A stretch of 64,000 nucleotides of DNA from Epilithonimonas hispanica (GTDB lineage Bacteria > Bacteroidota > Bacteroidia > Flavobacteriales > Weeksellaceae). Each line of letters begins with the position of its first letter. Within the stretch, counting starts at the first letter, position 1. The notes below the pieces were generated by a model. The model had not been told where the DNA came from. It did no database searches and worked only from the letters and a program-made list of their open reading frames with translations. Shown here in pieces: positions 36,522 through 44,995 of this stretch. Made by a program: the position numbers and the translations under genes. The stretch lies in assembly GCF_003385395.1 (NCBI RefSeq), contig NZ_QNUG01000012.1:1-64000 (forward strand), read 5' to 3'.

Positions 36522-36659
36522 TGTAAATGTGTCAAATCTGTTTCTGATGGATTAAGTTTGCGAATTTAGTGATTTTTGTCGATTTTTAAAGCATATTTTA
36601 TAGTGTTTCTGAATGATAAAAACTTCAAATTCAGAATTATAAAATTGTATTATGTTTTA

Positions 36660-36667
36660 TAAATTTG
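36660..36667 (+). promoter_or_regulatory. -7 element before the PaaK-like ligase
   Basis: TAAATTTG matches TAnnTTTG 18 bases before the TTG start of the ligase gene, implying a very short leader. Confidence 0.4.
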
Positions 36668-36685
36668 TGACTAAAATTAGAATCC

Positions 36686-37981
36686 TTGGAACTATACCCA
36701 AAAATCGAAACATTCAGCCGAGATACAATCCAACAATTTCAAGAATCAAAACTGAAAGAGCTTTTGGTTTACTTGGAAAAATATTCTCCTTTTTATCAGA
36801 AATTATTCAAAGAAAATCTTATTGATATTAATGATATCAAGACTCTAGAAGATTTGCAGAATATCCCGACGACTTCTAAAAATGATTTGCAACAACATAA
36901 TCACAATTTTTTCTGCGTTCCATTGGATAAGATTGTCGATTACAGCACAACTTCCGGAACTTTGGGTGACCCGGTAACTTTTGGATTGTCTGATAATGAC
37001 CTCGAAAGATTGGCTTATAACGAAGCGATTTCTTTTGCTTGCGCAGGCGTTCAAAAAGGTGATGTTGTGCAGATGATTACAACGATTGATAAAAGATTTA
37101 TGGCGGGTCTGGCTTATTTTCTTGGACTCAGAAAAATGGGAGCAAGTGTTGTGAGAATGGGGCCTGGTATTCCTGAATTGCAATGGGACTCGATTTTGAG
37201 ATATAAGCCTAAATATTTAATAACGGTTCCTTCGTTTCTTTTGAAAATGATAGACTATGCTGAAAAACACGGATTAGATTACAAAAATTCCAGTGTTTAC
37301 GGTGCGATTTGTATTGGAGAAGGACTTAAAAATCAAGATTTCACAGATAATATTCTTTCAAAAAAAATCAAAGAAAAATGGGGTATTAAACTTTTCTCGA
37401 CTTACGCTTCTACCGAAATGAGCACGGCTTTTACAGAATGTGAATTCCAAATCGGAGGACATCATCATCCTGAATTGATTATCACAGAAATTCTTGATGA
37501 CAACGGAAATCCTGTACAAGAAGGCGAAAGTGGAGAATTAACGATTACAACTTTGGGTGTTGAAGCTATTCCATTATTAAGATTTAAAACAGGAGATTTG
37601 GTTAAAGCACATTACGAACCTTGCCAATGTGGCAGAAACACAATGCGATTAGGACCTGTTGTCGGAAGAAAACAACAAATGATAAAGTATAAAGGGACAA
37701 CGCTTTATCCACCAGCGATGAATGATATTTTGAATGATTTTAATAATATTCTGTGTTATCAAATCGTTATTCAGTCGGATGAAATTGGTCTGGATGAAAT
37801 TATTATTAAACTAAGTACGGATAATGAAGATGAGAATTGTGTAAATGATGTCAGAGATCATTTCCGCGCAAAACTTAGAGTAAGCCCGAAAATAGAAGTT
37901 TTGGATTTTGAAGTTTTATCAAAAATTGTCTTTAATCCAATCAGTCGAAAACCAATTAATTTTATAGATTTACGACCATAA
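36686..37981 (+). CDS. PaaK-like phenylacetate-CoA ligase family protein
   Basis: A 431-residue adenylate-forming ligase starting at TTG. The phosphate-binding loop is YSTTSGTLGDPVTFGLS (about residues 91-107), the adenine region STYASTEMSTAF (about 237-248), and the motif LLRFKTGDLV (about 304-313) carries the conserved Asp. The C-terminal domain contains QMIKYKGTTLYPPA. These enzymes activate aryl acids to AMP esters and CoA or ACP thioesters. It lies at the edge of the flexirubin cluster, where an aryl acid such as 4-coumarate must be activated as the polyene starter; this link is inference. Confidence 0.86.
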   Translation: MELYPKIETFSRDTIQQFQESKLKELLVYLEKYSPFYQKLFKENLIDINDIKTLEDLQNIPTTSKNDLQQHNHNFFCVPLDKIVDYSTTSGTLGDPVTFGLSDNDLERLAYNEAISFACAGVQKGDVVQMITTIDKRFMAGLAYFLGLRKMGASVVRMGPGIPELQWDSILRYKPKYLITVPSFLLKMIDYAEKHGLDYKNSSVYGAICIGEGLKNQDFTDNILSKKIKEKWGIKLFSTYASTEMSTAFTECEFQIGGHHHPELIITEILDDNGNPVQEGESGELTITTLGVEAIPLLRFKTGDLVKAHYEPCQCGRNTMRLGPVVGRKQQMIKYKGTTLYPPAMNDILNDFNNILCYQIVIQSDEIGLDEIIIKLSTDNEDENCVNDVRDHFRAKLRVSPKIEVLDFEVLSKIVFNPISRKPINFIDLRP

Positions 37982-38002
37982 AAATTATACTCAATAAAAA
38001 CT

Positions 38003-38602
38003 ATGAAAAAACTCTTATTACTAGGATTGGTATCTGTGTCGACTTTTGTAATGTCACAAAAAATGAAAGTCATATCTGGAAATTTTGATTTTCTTAAAGG
38101 GCAAAAAGAGCTAAATCTACAAATGGATTACAGCCAAATGAAGTTCTATAAGGAAAACATGGATGAATCGGATTATATTGCTAAACAGGAGAAGGATATC
38201 CAAAAAGCGAATAAAAATCCTGAAGAATTTACAAAATGGAAAAAAGATTGGGAATATTCCAAAAATACCCAGTTTGTTGATAAATTTTTGGCTTCTATGA
38301 ATAAAAATACAGACATCAAAACATCTGTAAATAATAAAAAAGCTAAATATACTCTTGTTGCTCAAACGGTTTGGATATATCCAGGTTGGTTTGCCGGTGT
38401 GATGAATCAGCCTTCTAAAGTAAGTATGAATTTAAAATTTGTGGAAACATCGAACCCTTCAAATGTACTTTTAGAGATTGATAGTAAAAATGCGCCGGGA
38501 GACAATTTTGTTGGCCTTCCTAATAATAATGACAGAATATCTGAGGGTTATGCTAAAACGGCTAAAACCTTGGCTAATATGATTGATAAAAAAGTAAAAT
38601 AA
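38003..38602 (+). CDS. Secreted protein of unknown function
   Basis: The 199-residue protein has a signal peptide (1-18, ending FVMSQ). A lysine-rich mature domain follows with many short charged helices (ESDYIAKQEKDIQKANKNPEEF), then WIYPGWFAGVM and KVSMNLKFVETSNPSNVLLEI. A beta-rich C-terminal half is predicted. It lies 21 bases after the PaaK-like gene, on the same strand, and ends before a terminator. No family name is recognised. Confidence 0.68.
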   Translation: MKKLLLLGLVSVSTFVMSQKMKVISGNFDFLKGQKELNLQMDYSQMKFYKENMDESDYIAKQEKDIQKANKNPEEFTKWKKDWEYSKNTQFVDKFLASMNKNTDIKTSVNNKKAKYTLVAQTVWIYPGWFAGVMNQPSKVSMNLKFVETSNPSNVLLEIDSKNAPGDNFVGLPNNNDRISEGYAKTAKTLANMIDKKVK

Positions 38603-38616
38603 TAATTACACTTTAT

Positions 38617-38645
38617 GAAAAAGACCGCCAATCGCGGTCTTTCTT
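38617..38645. terminator. Terminator between convergent genes
   Basis: AAAAAGACCGC pairs with GCGGTCTTTC (38619-38642) with flanking A/T runs, ending both the secreted-protein gene and the halogenase-like gene. Confidence 0.82.
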
Positions 38646-39891
38646 ATTGTTGTTCAAGCTTTTCTATTTTGATATAATTCGCAAGGTTAACTACTGCAGA
38701 GTCGTGTAATCTCACAAATGGATTCTTTTTGTTCCAAACATAACCAGCTAGAACTGCACAGATTTTCCTTTTCACATCTGGATTTTCCGGCTGATGGAAA
38801 AATAACTCCTGAAGATTTCCCGTGTACCATTCTTTTACATAAGTTGTGAAAACATTGACGCCATATAAAATGTAATCCGAATATTCTTTTTGCCAATCAA
38901 TCGTTTCTCCGTTGAGTTGTCTTAAAGCTAATTTTGCAGCTAACATTCCGGATTCTGTAGCGAAAGCCATTCCTGATGAGAAAACTGGGTCAAGGAATTC
39001 TGAAGCATTTCCAGTCAAAGCAAATCCGTCACCGAATAAACTTTTTACAGAGCAAGAATAATCTTTCAAATGTCTCGGTTCAAACAAAAATTCTACATCA
39101 CCAAAACGTTTAACATAATAATCTGAAAGAGAAATGGCTTTTCTCAAAGCTTCTGCAGTGTCGCCATTTTCAGAAAGTTTGTCGATATATTCAGTTGGTC
39201 CAACGATTCCTAAACTTGTATTGCCGTCAGAAAAAGGAATTACCCAAAGCCAAACTTCGGTTTCTATAATATCAAATGAGATTAAAGTTCCTTCCACACC
39301 TTCTTCACGATTAATATCTTTAACGTGAGAAAAAATCGCTGAATGCGGAGATAGTTTCGAAGGTTTTTCTAAATCTAATAATCTCGGTAAAACGCGTCCG
39401 TAACCGCTAGAATCAATTACAAATTTGGCGTGAATTTCTTTTGTCTCGCCATCTTTTGTTTTAACAGTGGTGATAGAATCTGTTCCATTAAATTCAATCC
39501 CGACAACTTCGGTTTCAAATTCCAAATCGATTCCTTTATTAATCACTTCTTGAGCTAAGGTGTTGTCAAAATCTGCTCTCGGAACTTGCCAAGTCCAGTC
39601 CCAACCTTCTCCAAATTTGTTACTGAAATCGAAAATACAAACTTCATCGCCTCGCATAAAACGTGCGCCCAATTTCTTTTCAAATCCCATTTTATCGAGT
39701 GCAGGAAAGAGTCCAGCCTCATCAAAATGATCCATTACTCTTGGAATTAAGCTCTCGCCAACAACAATTCTTGGGAATTTTGTTTTTTCGACAACTTTGA
39801 CATTGATGTTGTTTTTTTTTAGAAAAGCAGAGGAAACACAACCCGAAGGTCCAGCGCCAATAACTAGAACATCAACAAATTCTTTACTCAT
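38644..39891 (-). CDS. Flavin-dependent halogenase/monooxygenase-like enzyme
   Basis: The 415-residue flavoprotein starts at the ATG at 39891; an upstream start would add ten unlikely residues. The FAD motif is VIGAGPSGCVSSAFL (residues 10-24), followed by VGESLIP (44-50) and the WLWVIP hexamer (224-229), which is the WxWxIP mark of FADH2-dependent halogenases and blocks monooxygenase activity. The late FAD motif ALTGNASEFLDPVFSSGM is present. It belongs to the flexirubin cluster and is divergent from the ammonia-lyase gene 85 bases away. Some flexirubins are chlorinated on the aryl ring, so chlorination is the natural guess. A plain hydroxylase or reductase is the alternative. Confidence 0.75.
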   Translation of the reverse strand: MSKEFVDVLVIGAGPSGCVSSAFLKKNNINVKVVEKTKFPRIVVGESLIPRVMDHFDEAGLFPALDKMGFEKKLGARFMRGDEVCIFDFSNKFGEGWDWTWQVPRADFDNTLAQEVINKGIDLEFETEVVGIEFNGTDSITTVKTKDGETKEIHAKFVIDSSGYGRVLPRLLDLEKPSKLSPHSAIFSHVKDINREEGVEGTLISFDIIETEVWLWVIPFSDGNTSLGIVGPTEYIDKLSENGDTAEALRKAISLSDYYVKRFGDVEFLFEPRHLKDYSCSVKSLFGDGFALTGNASEFLDPVFSSGMAFATESGMLAAKLALRQLNGETIDWQKEYSDYILYGVNVFTTYVKEWYTGNLQELFFHQPENPDVKRKICAVLAGYVWNKKNPFVRLHDSAVVNLANYIKIEKLEQQ

Positions 39892-39908
39892 TTGTATAAT
39901 AAAACTTT

Positions 39909-39916
39909 TATCTTTG
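39909..39916 (+). promoter_or_regulatory. -7 element of the ammonia-lyase operon
   Basis: TATCTTTG matches TAnnTTTG in the 85-base divergent region, 60 bases before the ammonia-lyase ATG. A -33 box is not clear. Confidence 0.4.
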
Positions 39917-39976
39917 CGCAAAATTAATCACAAATATTTAAATATATTACAAATTTGTATTTTATTACTTCAATTA

Positions 39977-41497
39977 ATGAAAATTAGCAACCATTTAAAT
40001 ATTCAAGATTTCCAAAAGATAATCATCGAGAACCAAAAAATAGAATTGGACGATACGCTTTTGCAAAGAGTGAACGCAAGTTTCCAATTTCTGAAAGAGT
40101 TTTCAAAAAATAAAGTGATTTATGGCGTGAACACTGGTTTTGGACCAATGGCACAATTCAAAATCAATGATCAGGATACACATCAGCTTCAATATAATCT
40201 AATAAGAAGTCATTCATCAGGTATTGGAAATCCTTTGCCTGCGGATGAAGTTAAAGCTTGTATGTTGGCGAGACTTAATACTTTGTCGTTGGGACATTCT
40301 GGTGTTCACAATTCTGTTGTTAATTTGCTTAAAGAATTGATTAATAGAAATATTACACCATTGATTTTCGAACACGGTGGTGTTGGTGCTAGTGGCGATT
40401 TGGTTCAGTTGGCACATTTGGCTTTGGTTTTAATTGGCGAAGGTGAAGTGTTTTATAAAGGTGAAAGAAAATCAACGAAAGAAGTTTTTGAGATTGAAAA
40501 TCTTGAACCAATCAATGTTGAAATTCGCGAAGGTTTGGCTTTGATGAACGGAACTTCTGTGATGTCAGGAATTGGGATTGTAAATGCGCACAAAGCCAAT
40601 CAATTAACCGAAATTTCAATTAAGCTTTCTTGCGCTATTAATGAGATTGTTCAGGCGTATGATGACCATTTGTCAGAAGCTCTTAATGGAACAAAACTTC
40701 ACGCTGGTCAGCAGAAAATTGCTGAAAAAATGCGAGCACATTTGGCTGATAGCAAATTGGTAAGAAAAAGAGCTGACCATCTTTACACACATTTTGAAGA
40801 GCAGGATAAAGTTTTCAAAGAAAAAGTTCAGGAATATTATTCAATCAGATGTGTTCCGCAGATTTTAGGACCTGTTTTGGATACGCTGGAATACACAGAA
40901 AAAGTGTTGGAAAACGAGATTAATTCAGCGAATGACAATCCAATCATCAATGTTGAAGACCAGCACGTTTATCACGGAGGTAACTTCCACGGCGATTATA
41001 TTTCTCTCGAAATGGACAAACTGAAAATTGTTGTGACAAAACTGACAATGCTTGCCGAAAGACAATTAAATTATCTTCTGAATTCTAAAATTAATGAAAT
41101 TCTTCCTCCGTTTGTGAATCTGGGGAAATTAGGTTTTAATTTTGGGATGCAAGGTGTTCAGTTCACAGCAACTTCTACGACTGCGGAAAGCCAAATGTTG
41201 TCAAATCCGATGTATGTTCACAGTATTCCTAATAATAATGATAATCAGGATATTGTAAGTATGGGAACCAATGCTGCGGTAATTTGCAGAAAAGTCATCG
41301 AAAATGCTTTTGAAGTTTTAGCGATTGAACTGATTACAATTGTTCAAGCTATTGAATATCTTGGTTTTCAGGATAAGATTTCATCTTCAACTAAAGAATT
41401 GTATAATGAAGTGAGAAAAATAATTCCTGCTTTTTCCGATGATATGGTAATGTATCCGTATTTGGAGAACGTGAAAACATATTTAAAGACAACCTAA
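39977..41497 (+). CDS. Tyrosine/aromatic amino acid ammonia-lyase
   Basis: The 506-residue MIO enzyme starts at ATG 39977; the longer open frame extends through the divergent promoter and is not real. The MIO triad Ala-Ser-Gly is 138-140 (GGVGASGDL), and the catalytic Tyr is in VIYGVNTGFG (Y49). The sequence reads very like the Flavobacterium johnsoniae tyrosine ammonia-lyase, including YNLIRSHSSG. Annotation pipelines would often call this HutH because the selectivity pair is S78-H79. In this cluster it should make 4-coumarate from tyrosine, the aryl starter of the flexirubin polyene. It leads the rightward operon. Confidence 0.87.
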   Translation: MKISNHLNIQDFQKIIIENQKIELDDTLLQRVNASFQFLKEFSKNKVIYGVNTGFGPMAQFKINDQDTHQLQYNLIRSHSSGIGNPLPADEVKACMLARLNTLSLGHSGVHNSVVNLLKELINRNITPLIFEHGGVGASGDLVQLAHLALVLIGEGEVFYKGERKSTKEVFEIENLEPINVEIREGLALMNGTSVMSGIGIVNAHKANQLTEISIKLSCAINEIVQAYDDHLSEALNGTKLHAGQQKIAEKMRAHLADSKLVRKRADHLYTHFEEQDKVFKEKVQEYYSIRCVPQILGPVLDTLEYTEKVLENEINSANDNPIINVEDQHVYHGGNFHGDYISLEMDKLKIVVTKLTMLAERQLNYLLNSKINEILPPFVNLGKLGFNFGMQGVQFTATSTTAESQMLSNPMYVHSIPNNNDNQDIVSMGTNAAVICRKVIENAFEVLAIELITIVQAIEYLGFQDKISSSTKELYNEVRKIIPAFSDDMVMYPYLENVKTYLKTT

Positions 41498-41507
41498 AGA
41501 TTACCAG

Positions 41508-42239
41508 ATGAAGTGTGCAATTATAACCGGCGGTTCCAGAGGAATTGGTAGAGCTATTTGTCTAAAATTGGCAGAAGAAAAAAACTATCATATTTTGATT
41601 AATTATACATCTAATCAATCTGCTGCAGAAGAAACCTTGGCTAAAGTTCAGGAATTGGGTTCTACCGGTGAAATTCTTAAATTTGATGTAGGAAACGCTG
41701 AAGAAACTCAAAAAGTTCTGGGCGATTGGCAGGAAAAAAATCCTAATTCTGTTGTTGAAGTTATCGTAAATAACGCTGGAATCACAAGAGACGGGTTGTT
41801 TATGTGGATGAAACACGAGGATTGGAACAATGTTGTCAATACAAGTCTGAACGGATTTTTCAATGTGACTAATTTCTTTATTCAGAAGTTGTTGCGTAAC
41901 AAATATGGAAGAATCATCAATATGGTTTCGGTTTCTGGAGTAAAAGGAACAGCGGGACAAACCAATTATTCTGCAGCAAAAGCAGCTGTGATTGGAGCGA
42001 CTAAAGCTTTGGCTCAGGAAATTGCTAAAAGGAATATTACAGTGAATGCTGTTGCACCTGGATTCATCAAAACCGATATGACTCAGGATTTTAATGAAGA
42101 TGAATTGAAAGCTATGATTCCTGCAAACCGATTTGGTGAAGCGGAGGAAGTTGCAGATTTGGTAGCATTTTTAGCATCAAAAAAGGCATCTTACATTACA
42201 GGTGAAGTGATTAATATTAACGGAGGAATTTACTCATAA
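41508..42239 (+). CDS. 3-oxoacyl-ACP reductase (FabG-like SDR)
   Basis: The 243-residue short-chain dehydrogenase has the NADPH motif TGGSRGIGRAI (residues 7-17), NNAGITRDGLF (about 88-98), and catalytic Ser/Tyr/Lys in SVSGVKGTAGQTNYSAAKAA (Y and K of YxxxK about 153-157). It would reduce 3-ketoacyl-ACP intermediates in each polyene extension round. It starts 10 bases after the ammonia-lyase and is followed 27 bases later by a ketosynthase, so the genes form one operon. Confidence 0.93.
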   Translation: MKCAIITGGSRGIGRAICLKLAEEKNYHILINYTSNQSAAEETLAKVQELGSTGEILKFDVGNAEETQKVLGDWQEKNPNSVVEVIVNNAGITRDGLFMWMKHEDWNNVVNTSLNGFFNVTNFFIQKLLRNKYGRIINMVSVSGVKGTAGQTNYSAAKAAVIGATKALAQEIAKRNITVNAVAPGFIKTDMTQDFNEDELKAMIPANRFGEAEEVADLVAFLASKKASYITGEVININGGIYS

Positions 42240-42266
42240 TAAAATTATAAGTAAAACTAATTACAA

Positions 42267-43487
42267 ATGGAAAACAGAGTTGTAATTACCGGAATGGGAA
42301 TTTATTCCTGCATTGGGATTTCTTTGGATGAGGTCAAAGAATCACTTTACGAAGGGAAATCGGGAATCGTTCTGGACCAAGATAGAAAGGAATTTGGTTA
42401 CCGGTCTGGTTTAACAGGTCAAGTTCCAAAACCTGAACTCAAAAGTCTTCTCAACAGAAGACAGCGCATCAGTATGGGTGAAGAAAGCGAATATGCTTAC
42501 TTAGCAACGATTGATGCGTTAAAACAAGCTGGAATAGAACAAGATTTCTTGGATCAAAATGAAGTTGGAATTCTTTATGGCAATGATAGTGTTTCTCAGG
42601 CTGTTATAGAGGCGACGGATATTGTAAGAGAAAAGAAAGACACACAATTAATGGGTTCCGGTGCGATTTTCAAATCTATGAATTCCACTGTCACAATGAA
42701 TCTTTCCACAATTTTTAAATTAAGAGGAATTAATTTGACAATCAGCGCAGCTTGTGCAAGTGGATCACATTCTTTAGGATTAGCTTACTTTTTGATTAAG
42801 AATGGATTACAAGATATGGTTGTGTGTGGAGGAGCACAGGAAACCAACAAATTTTCAATGGCAAGTTTTGACGGTTTAGGTGTTTTTTCTGTAAGAGAAG
42901 ATGAGCCGGAAAAAGCATCAAGACCATTTGATTCCGGTAGAGATGGATTGATTCCAAGCGGCGGTGCTGCAACTTTGATTGTTGAAAGTCTGGAATCTGC
43001 ACAAAGAAGAGGTGCAAACATCATTGCGGAAATCGCTGGTTATGGATTTTCTTCCAACGGCAGACACATTTCTACACCTAATGTTGATGGACCTGCTTTG
43101 GCAATGGAAAGGTCTCTGAATCAAGCTGGATTAACGGCAAAAGACATTGATTATATTAATGCTCACGCAACTTCTACACCTTTGGGAGATGCCAACGAAG
43201 CAAAAGCGATTTACGAGATTTTCGGAAACGAAGTTCCTGTAAGTTCCACCAAATCAATGACAGGCCACGAGTGTTGGATGGCTGGTGCAAGTGAGATTAT
43301 TTATTCAATTCTAATGATGCAGAATGATTTTATCGCTCCGAATATCAATCTCGAAAATCCGGACGATGACGCAAAAAAGATAAATTTGATCTCAGAAACA
43401 AAAAATCAAAAAATTGACGTATTTTTGTCGAATTCTTTTGGTTTTGGAGGAACCAATTCGTCACTAATTGTTAAAAAATTTGTTTAA
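42267..43487 (+). CDS. Beta-ketoacyl-ACP synthase (KS), rightward operon
   Basis: The 406-residue KAS II-type enzyme is catalytically complete: the nucleophile Cys is in AACASGSHS (about residue 165), and the two active-site His are in NAHATSTPLGD and MTGHECWMAGA. It condenses malonyl-ACP with the growing acyl chain. It overlaps in expression with the ACP gene seven bases later. Five KS-like proteins occur in the cluster; this one and those at 53645 and 56274 have all three catalytic residues. Confidence 0.93.
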   Translation: MENRVVITGMGIYSCIGISLDEVKESLYEGKSGIVLDQDRKEFGYRSGLTGQVPKPELKSLLNRRQRISMGEESEYAYLATIDALKQAGIEQDFLDQNEVGILYGNDSVSQAVIEATDIVREKKDTQLMGSGAIFKSMNSTVTMNLSTIFKLRGINLTISAACASGSHSLGLAYFLIKNGLQDMVVCGGAQETNKFSMASFDGLGVFSVREDEPEKASRPFDSGRDGLIPSGGAATLIVESLESAQRRGANIIAEIAGYGFSSNGRHISTPNVDGPALAMERSLNQAGLTAKDIDYINAHATSTPLGDANEAKAIYEIFGNEVPVSSTKSMTGHECWMAGASEIIYSILMMQNDFIAPNINLENPDDDAKKINLISETKNQKIDVFLSNSFGFGGTNSSLIVKKFV

Positions 43488-43494
43488 AAACACT

Positions 43495-43749
43495 ATGGAA
43501 AGAGAAAAAATTGTTACGGTTGTTAATGATTTTCTTGTCAATGAGTTTGAAGTCGATCGCGATGATATCGTTAACGATGCCAATTTTAAGGAAACACTGG
43601 GCTTAGACAGTCTGGACTATATCGATATGGTCGTTGTGATTGAGTCTAATTTCGGTGTGAAATTAGGCGAAGCCGACTTCAAAAAAGTTGTTACTTTCGA
43701 TGATTTTTATGATACAATAGAAACCAAAATTTCTGAAAAAGTAGCATAA
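43495..43749 (+). CDS. Acyl carrier protein, rightward operon
   Basis: An 84-residue acidic ACP with the phosphopantetheine serine in LGLDSLDYIDM (about residue 43). The ATG at 43495 is the true start. The ACP starts seven bases after the KS. It should carry the aryl-polyene chain during extension. It differs from the second ACP at 54848-55105, suggesting separate carriers for different chain types or steps. Confidence 0.93.
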   Translation: MEREKIVTVVNDFLVNEFEVDRDDIVNDANFKETLGLDSLDYIDMVVVIESNFGVKLGEADFKKVVTFDDFYDTIETKISEKVA

Positions 43750-43803
43750 TTAATAAATTCAACGATATACCAATATTTCGGATCAATTGGTAAACATCAT
43801 TAT

Positions 43804-44688
43804 ATGAACAAGTGGAAAGGTAAATCCAAAGGAACGATACTCGGTTACAGGATTTTCGTTTGGAGCATCAAGAATCTTGGCGTCCGCAGTTCATATTTTG
43901 TACTGTATTTTGTAGCAACTTATTACTTCTTGTTTCTTAAGAAGAGCAACCAATACATCTCTTACTATTTCACAAAAAGATTAGGTTATAGTTTCTGGAA
44001 ATCGAAGCTGTCTGTTTTCAAAAGCTACTTTGTTTTCGGGAAAGTTTTGATTGATAAAACGGCCATTTCAGTAGGTTTACGAAACCGATTTACTTATGAA
44101 TTTGACGGAATAGAAAATCTCAAAAACCTTCTTAACGAAAAAAAGGGAGGCGTTTTGATTAGTGCACATATCGGTAATTTTGAGATTGCAGAGCACTTTT
44201 TTGCAGATATCGATTTTGATGCACAGATTAATTTAGTTACTACAGATCAGGAAGTAACCATCATAAAAGAATACTTGGATAGCGTTGCAATTAAAAAAAG
44301 CAATATCAAATTCATCTATGTCAAAGACGATATGTCGCACATTTTCGACATCAATCAGGCTTTGTCAAACAACGAATTGATTTGTTTCACGGGCGATCGC
44401 TATTTCGAAGGGTCCAAATTTCTTGAAGCAGAATTGCTAGGTAAAACTGCCAAATTTCCCGCCGGACCATTTCTCATTGCATCCAGACTGGGTGTTCCCG
44501 TTGTTTATGTTTATGTGATGAAGGAAAAAAATCTTCATTATCACTTGTACGCAAGATTAGCTCAGAACATCAAAAACCGCGATTCTCAGGGCTTACTCAA
44601 TTCCTACGTTCAAAATCTGGAAACGATGCTCAAAAAATATCCACTTCAGTGGTTCAATTACTTTGACTTTTGGGACGATATTGATTAA
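43804..44688 (+). CDS. LpxL/HtrB-type lipid acyltransferase
   Basis: The 294-residue protein matches the lipid A lauroyl-type acyltransferase family. The catalytic HxxxxE motif is HIGNFE (about residues 118-123), with GDRYFEGSKF (about 199-208) downstream. An N-terminal membrane anchor is likely (FVLYFVATYYFLFL about residues 36-49). In aryl-polyene clusters a similar enzyme attaches the polyene acyl group to a lipid or alcohol acceptor. For flexirubin the acceptor would be the dialkylresorcinol hydroxyl; this is inference. Confidence 0.82.
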   Translation: MNKWKGKSKGTILGYRIFVWSIKNLGVRSSYFVLYFVATYYFLFLKKSNQYISYYFTKRLGYSFWKSKLSVFKSYFVFGKVLIDKTAISVGLRNRFTYEFDGIENLKNLLNEKKGGVLISAHIGNFEIAEHFFADIDFDAQINLVTTDQEVTIIKEYLDSVAIKKSNIKFIYVKDDMSHIFDINQALSNNELICFTGDRYFEGSKFLEAELLGKTAKFPAGPFLIASRLGVPVVYVYVMKEKNLHYHLYARLAQNIKNRDSQGLLNSYVQNLETMLKKYPLQWFNYFDFWDDID

Positions 44689-44699
44689 TTATTCGGATT

Positions 44700-44975
44700 A
44701 ACCACAAAAGATACAAAAGCTTTTGTCACTAAATTTTATTAAATAATATCTCATTTCTAAAGTTCAAAAAATTTGAAAATTATTGATTTAAGTACAACTA
44801 ATCAATTCTTATTCTTTGCTTAGCTATGCGCCTTTGCAAACCTTAAAAATGTTTTCAATAATTTCAAAAAAATCTTTGCAGACTTTGCGTTTAAAATATA
44901 TTGTTAATTATTTTAATGTGTTTAATAAACAGTTTTAAGCTTAAATTTTAATAAACTTTTGTATCTTTTGTGGTT
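44700..44975. repeat. Inverted-terminus repeat element, 276 bases
   Basis: The 306-base gap between the acyltransferase and CrtI-like genes is almost entirely one element. AACCACAAAAGATACAAAAG (44700-44719) has an exact inverted copy at 44956-44975. Each end is a 9-base tandem of CTTTTGT. The interior holds a second repeat type (44828-44890). No ORF is inside, so it resembles a MITE or another transposase-free element. Confidence 0.8.
44828..44890. repeat. CTTTGC-type repeat inside the larger element
   Basis: GCGCCTTTGCAAAC at the left and CTTTGCAGACTTTGCG at the right bracket about 35 A/T-rich bases. The order and spacing closely match 52508-52570 (ACGCCTTTGCGAACG ... CCTTGCGCTCTTTGCG), so these are two copies of one dispersed family. 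Confidence 0.65.
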
Positions 44976-44995
44976 GAAATTATTTTTTAAACTCA

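Noticed and set aside
36024-36569. 181-residue rightward ORF over the ileS start
   Set aside because: Antisense shadow of the ileS N-terminus with an unlikely Phe/Ser-rich composition.
39797-39976. Longer ammonia-lyase reading frame starting at 39797
   Set aside because: It runs through the divergent promoter and into the halogenase-like gene on the other strand; family members begin at MKISNHL-like sequence, matching ATG 39977.
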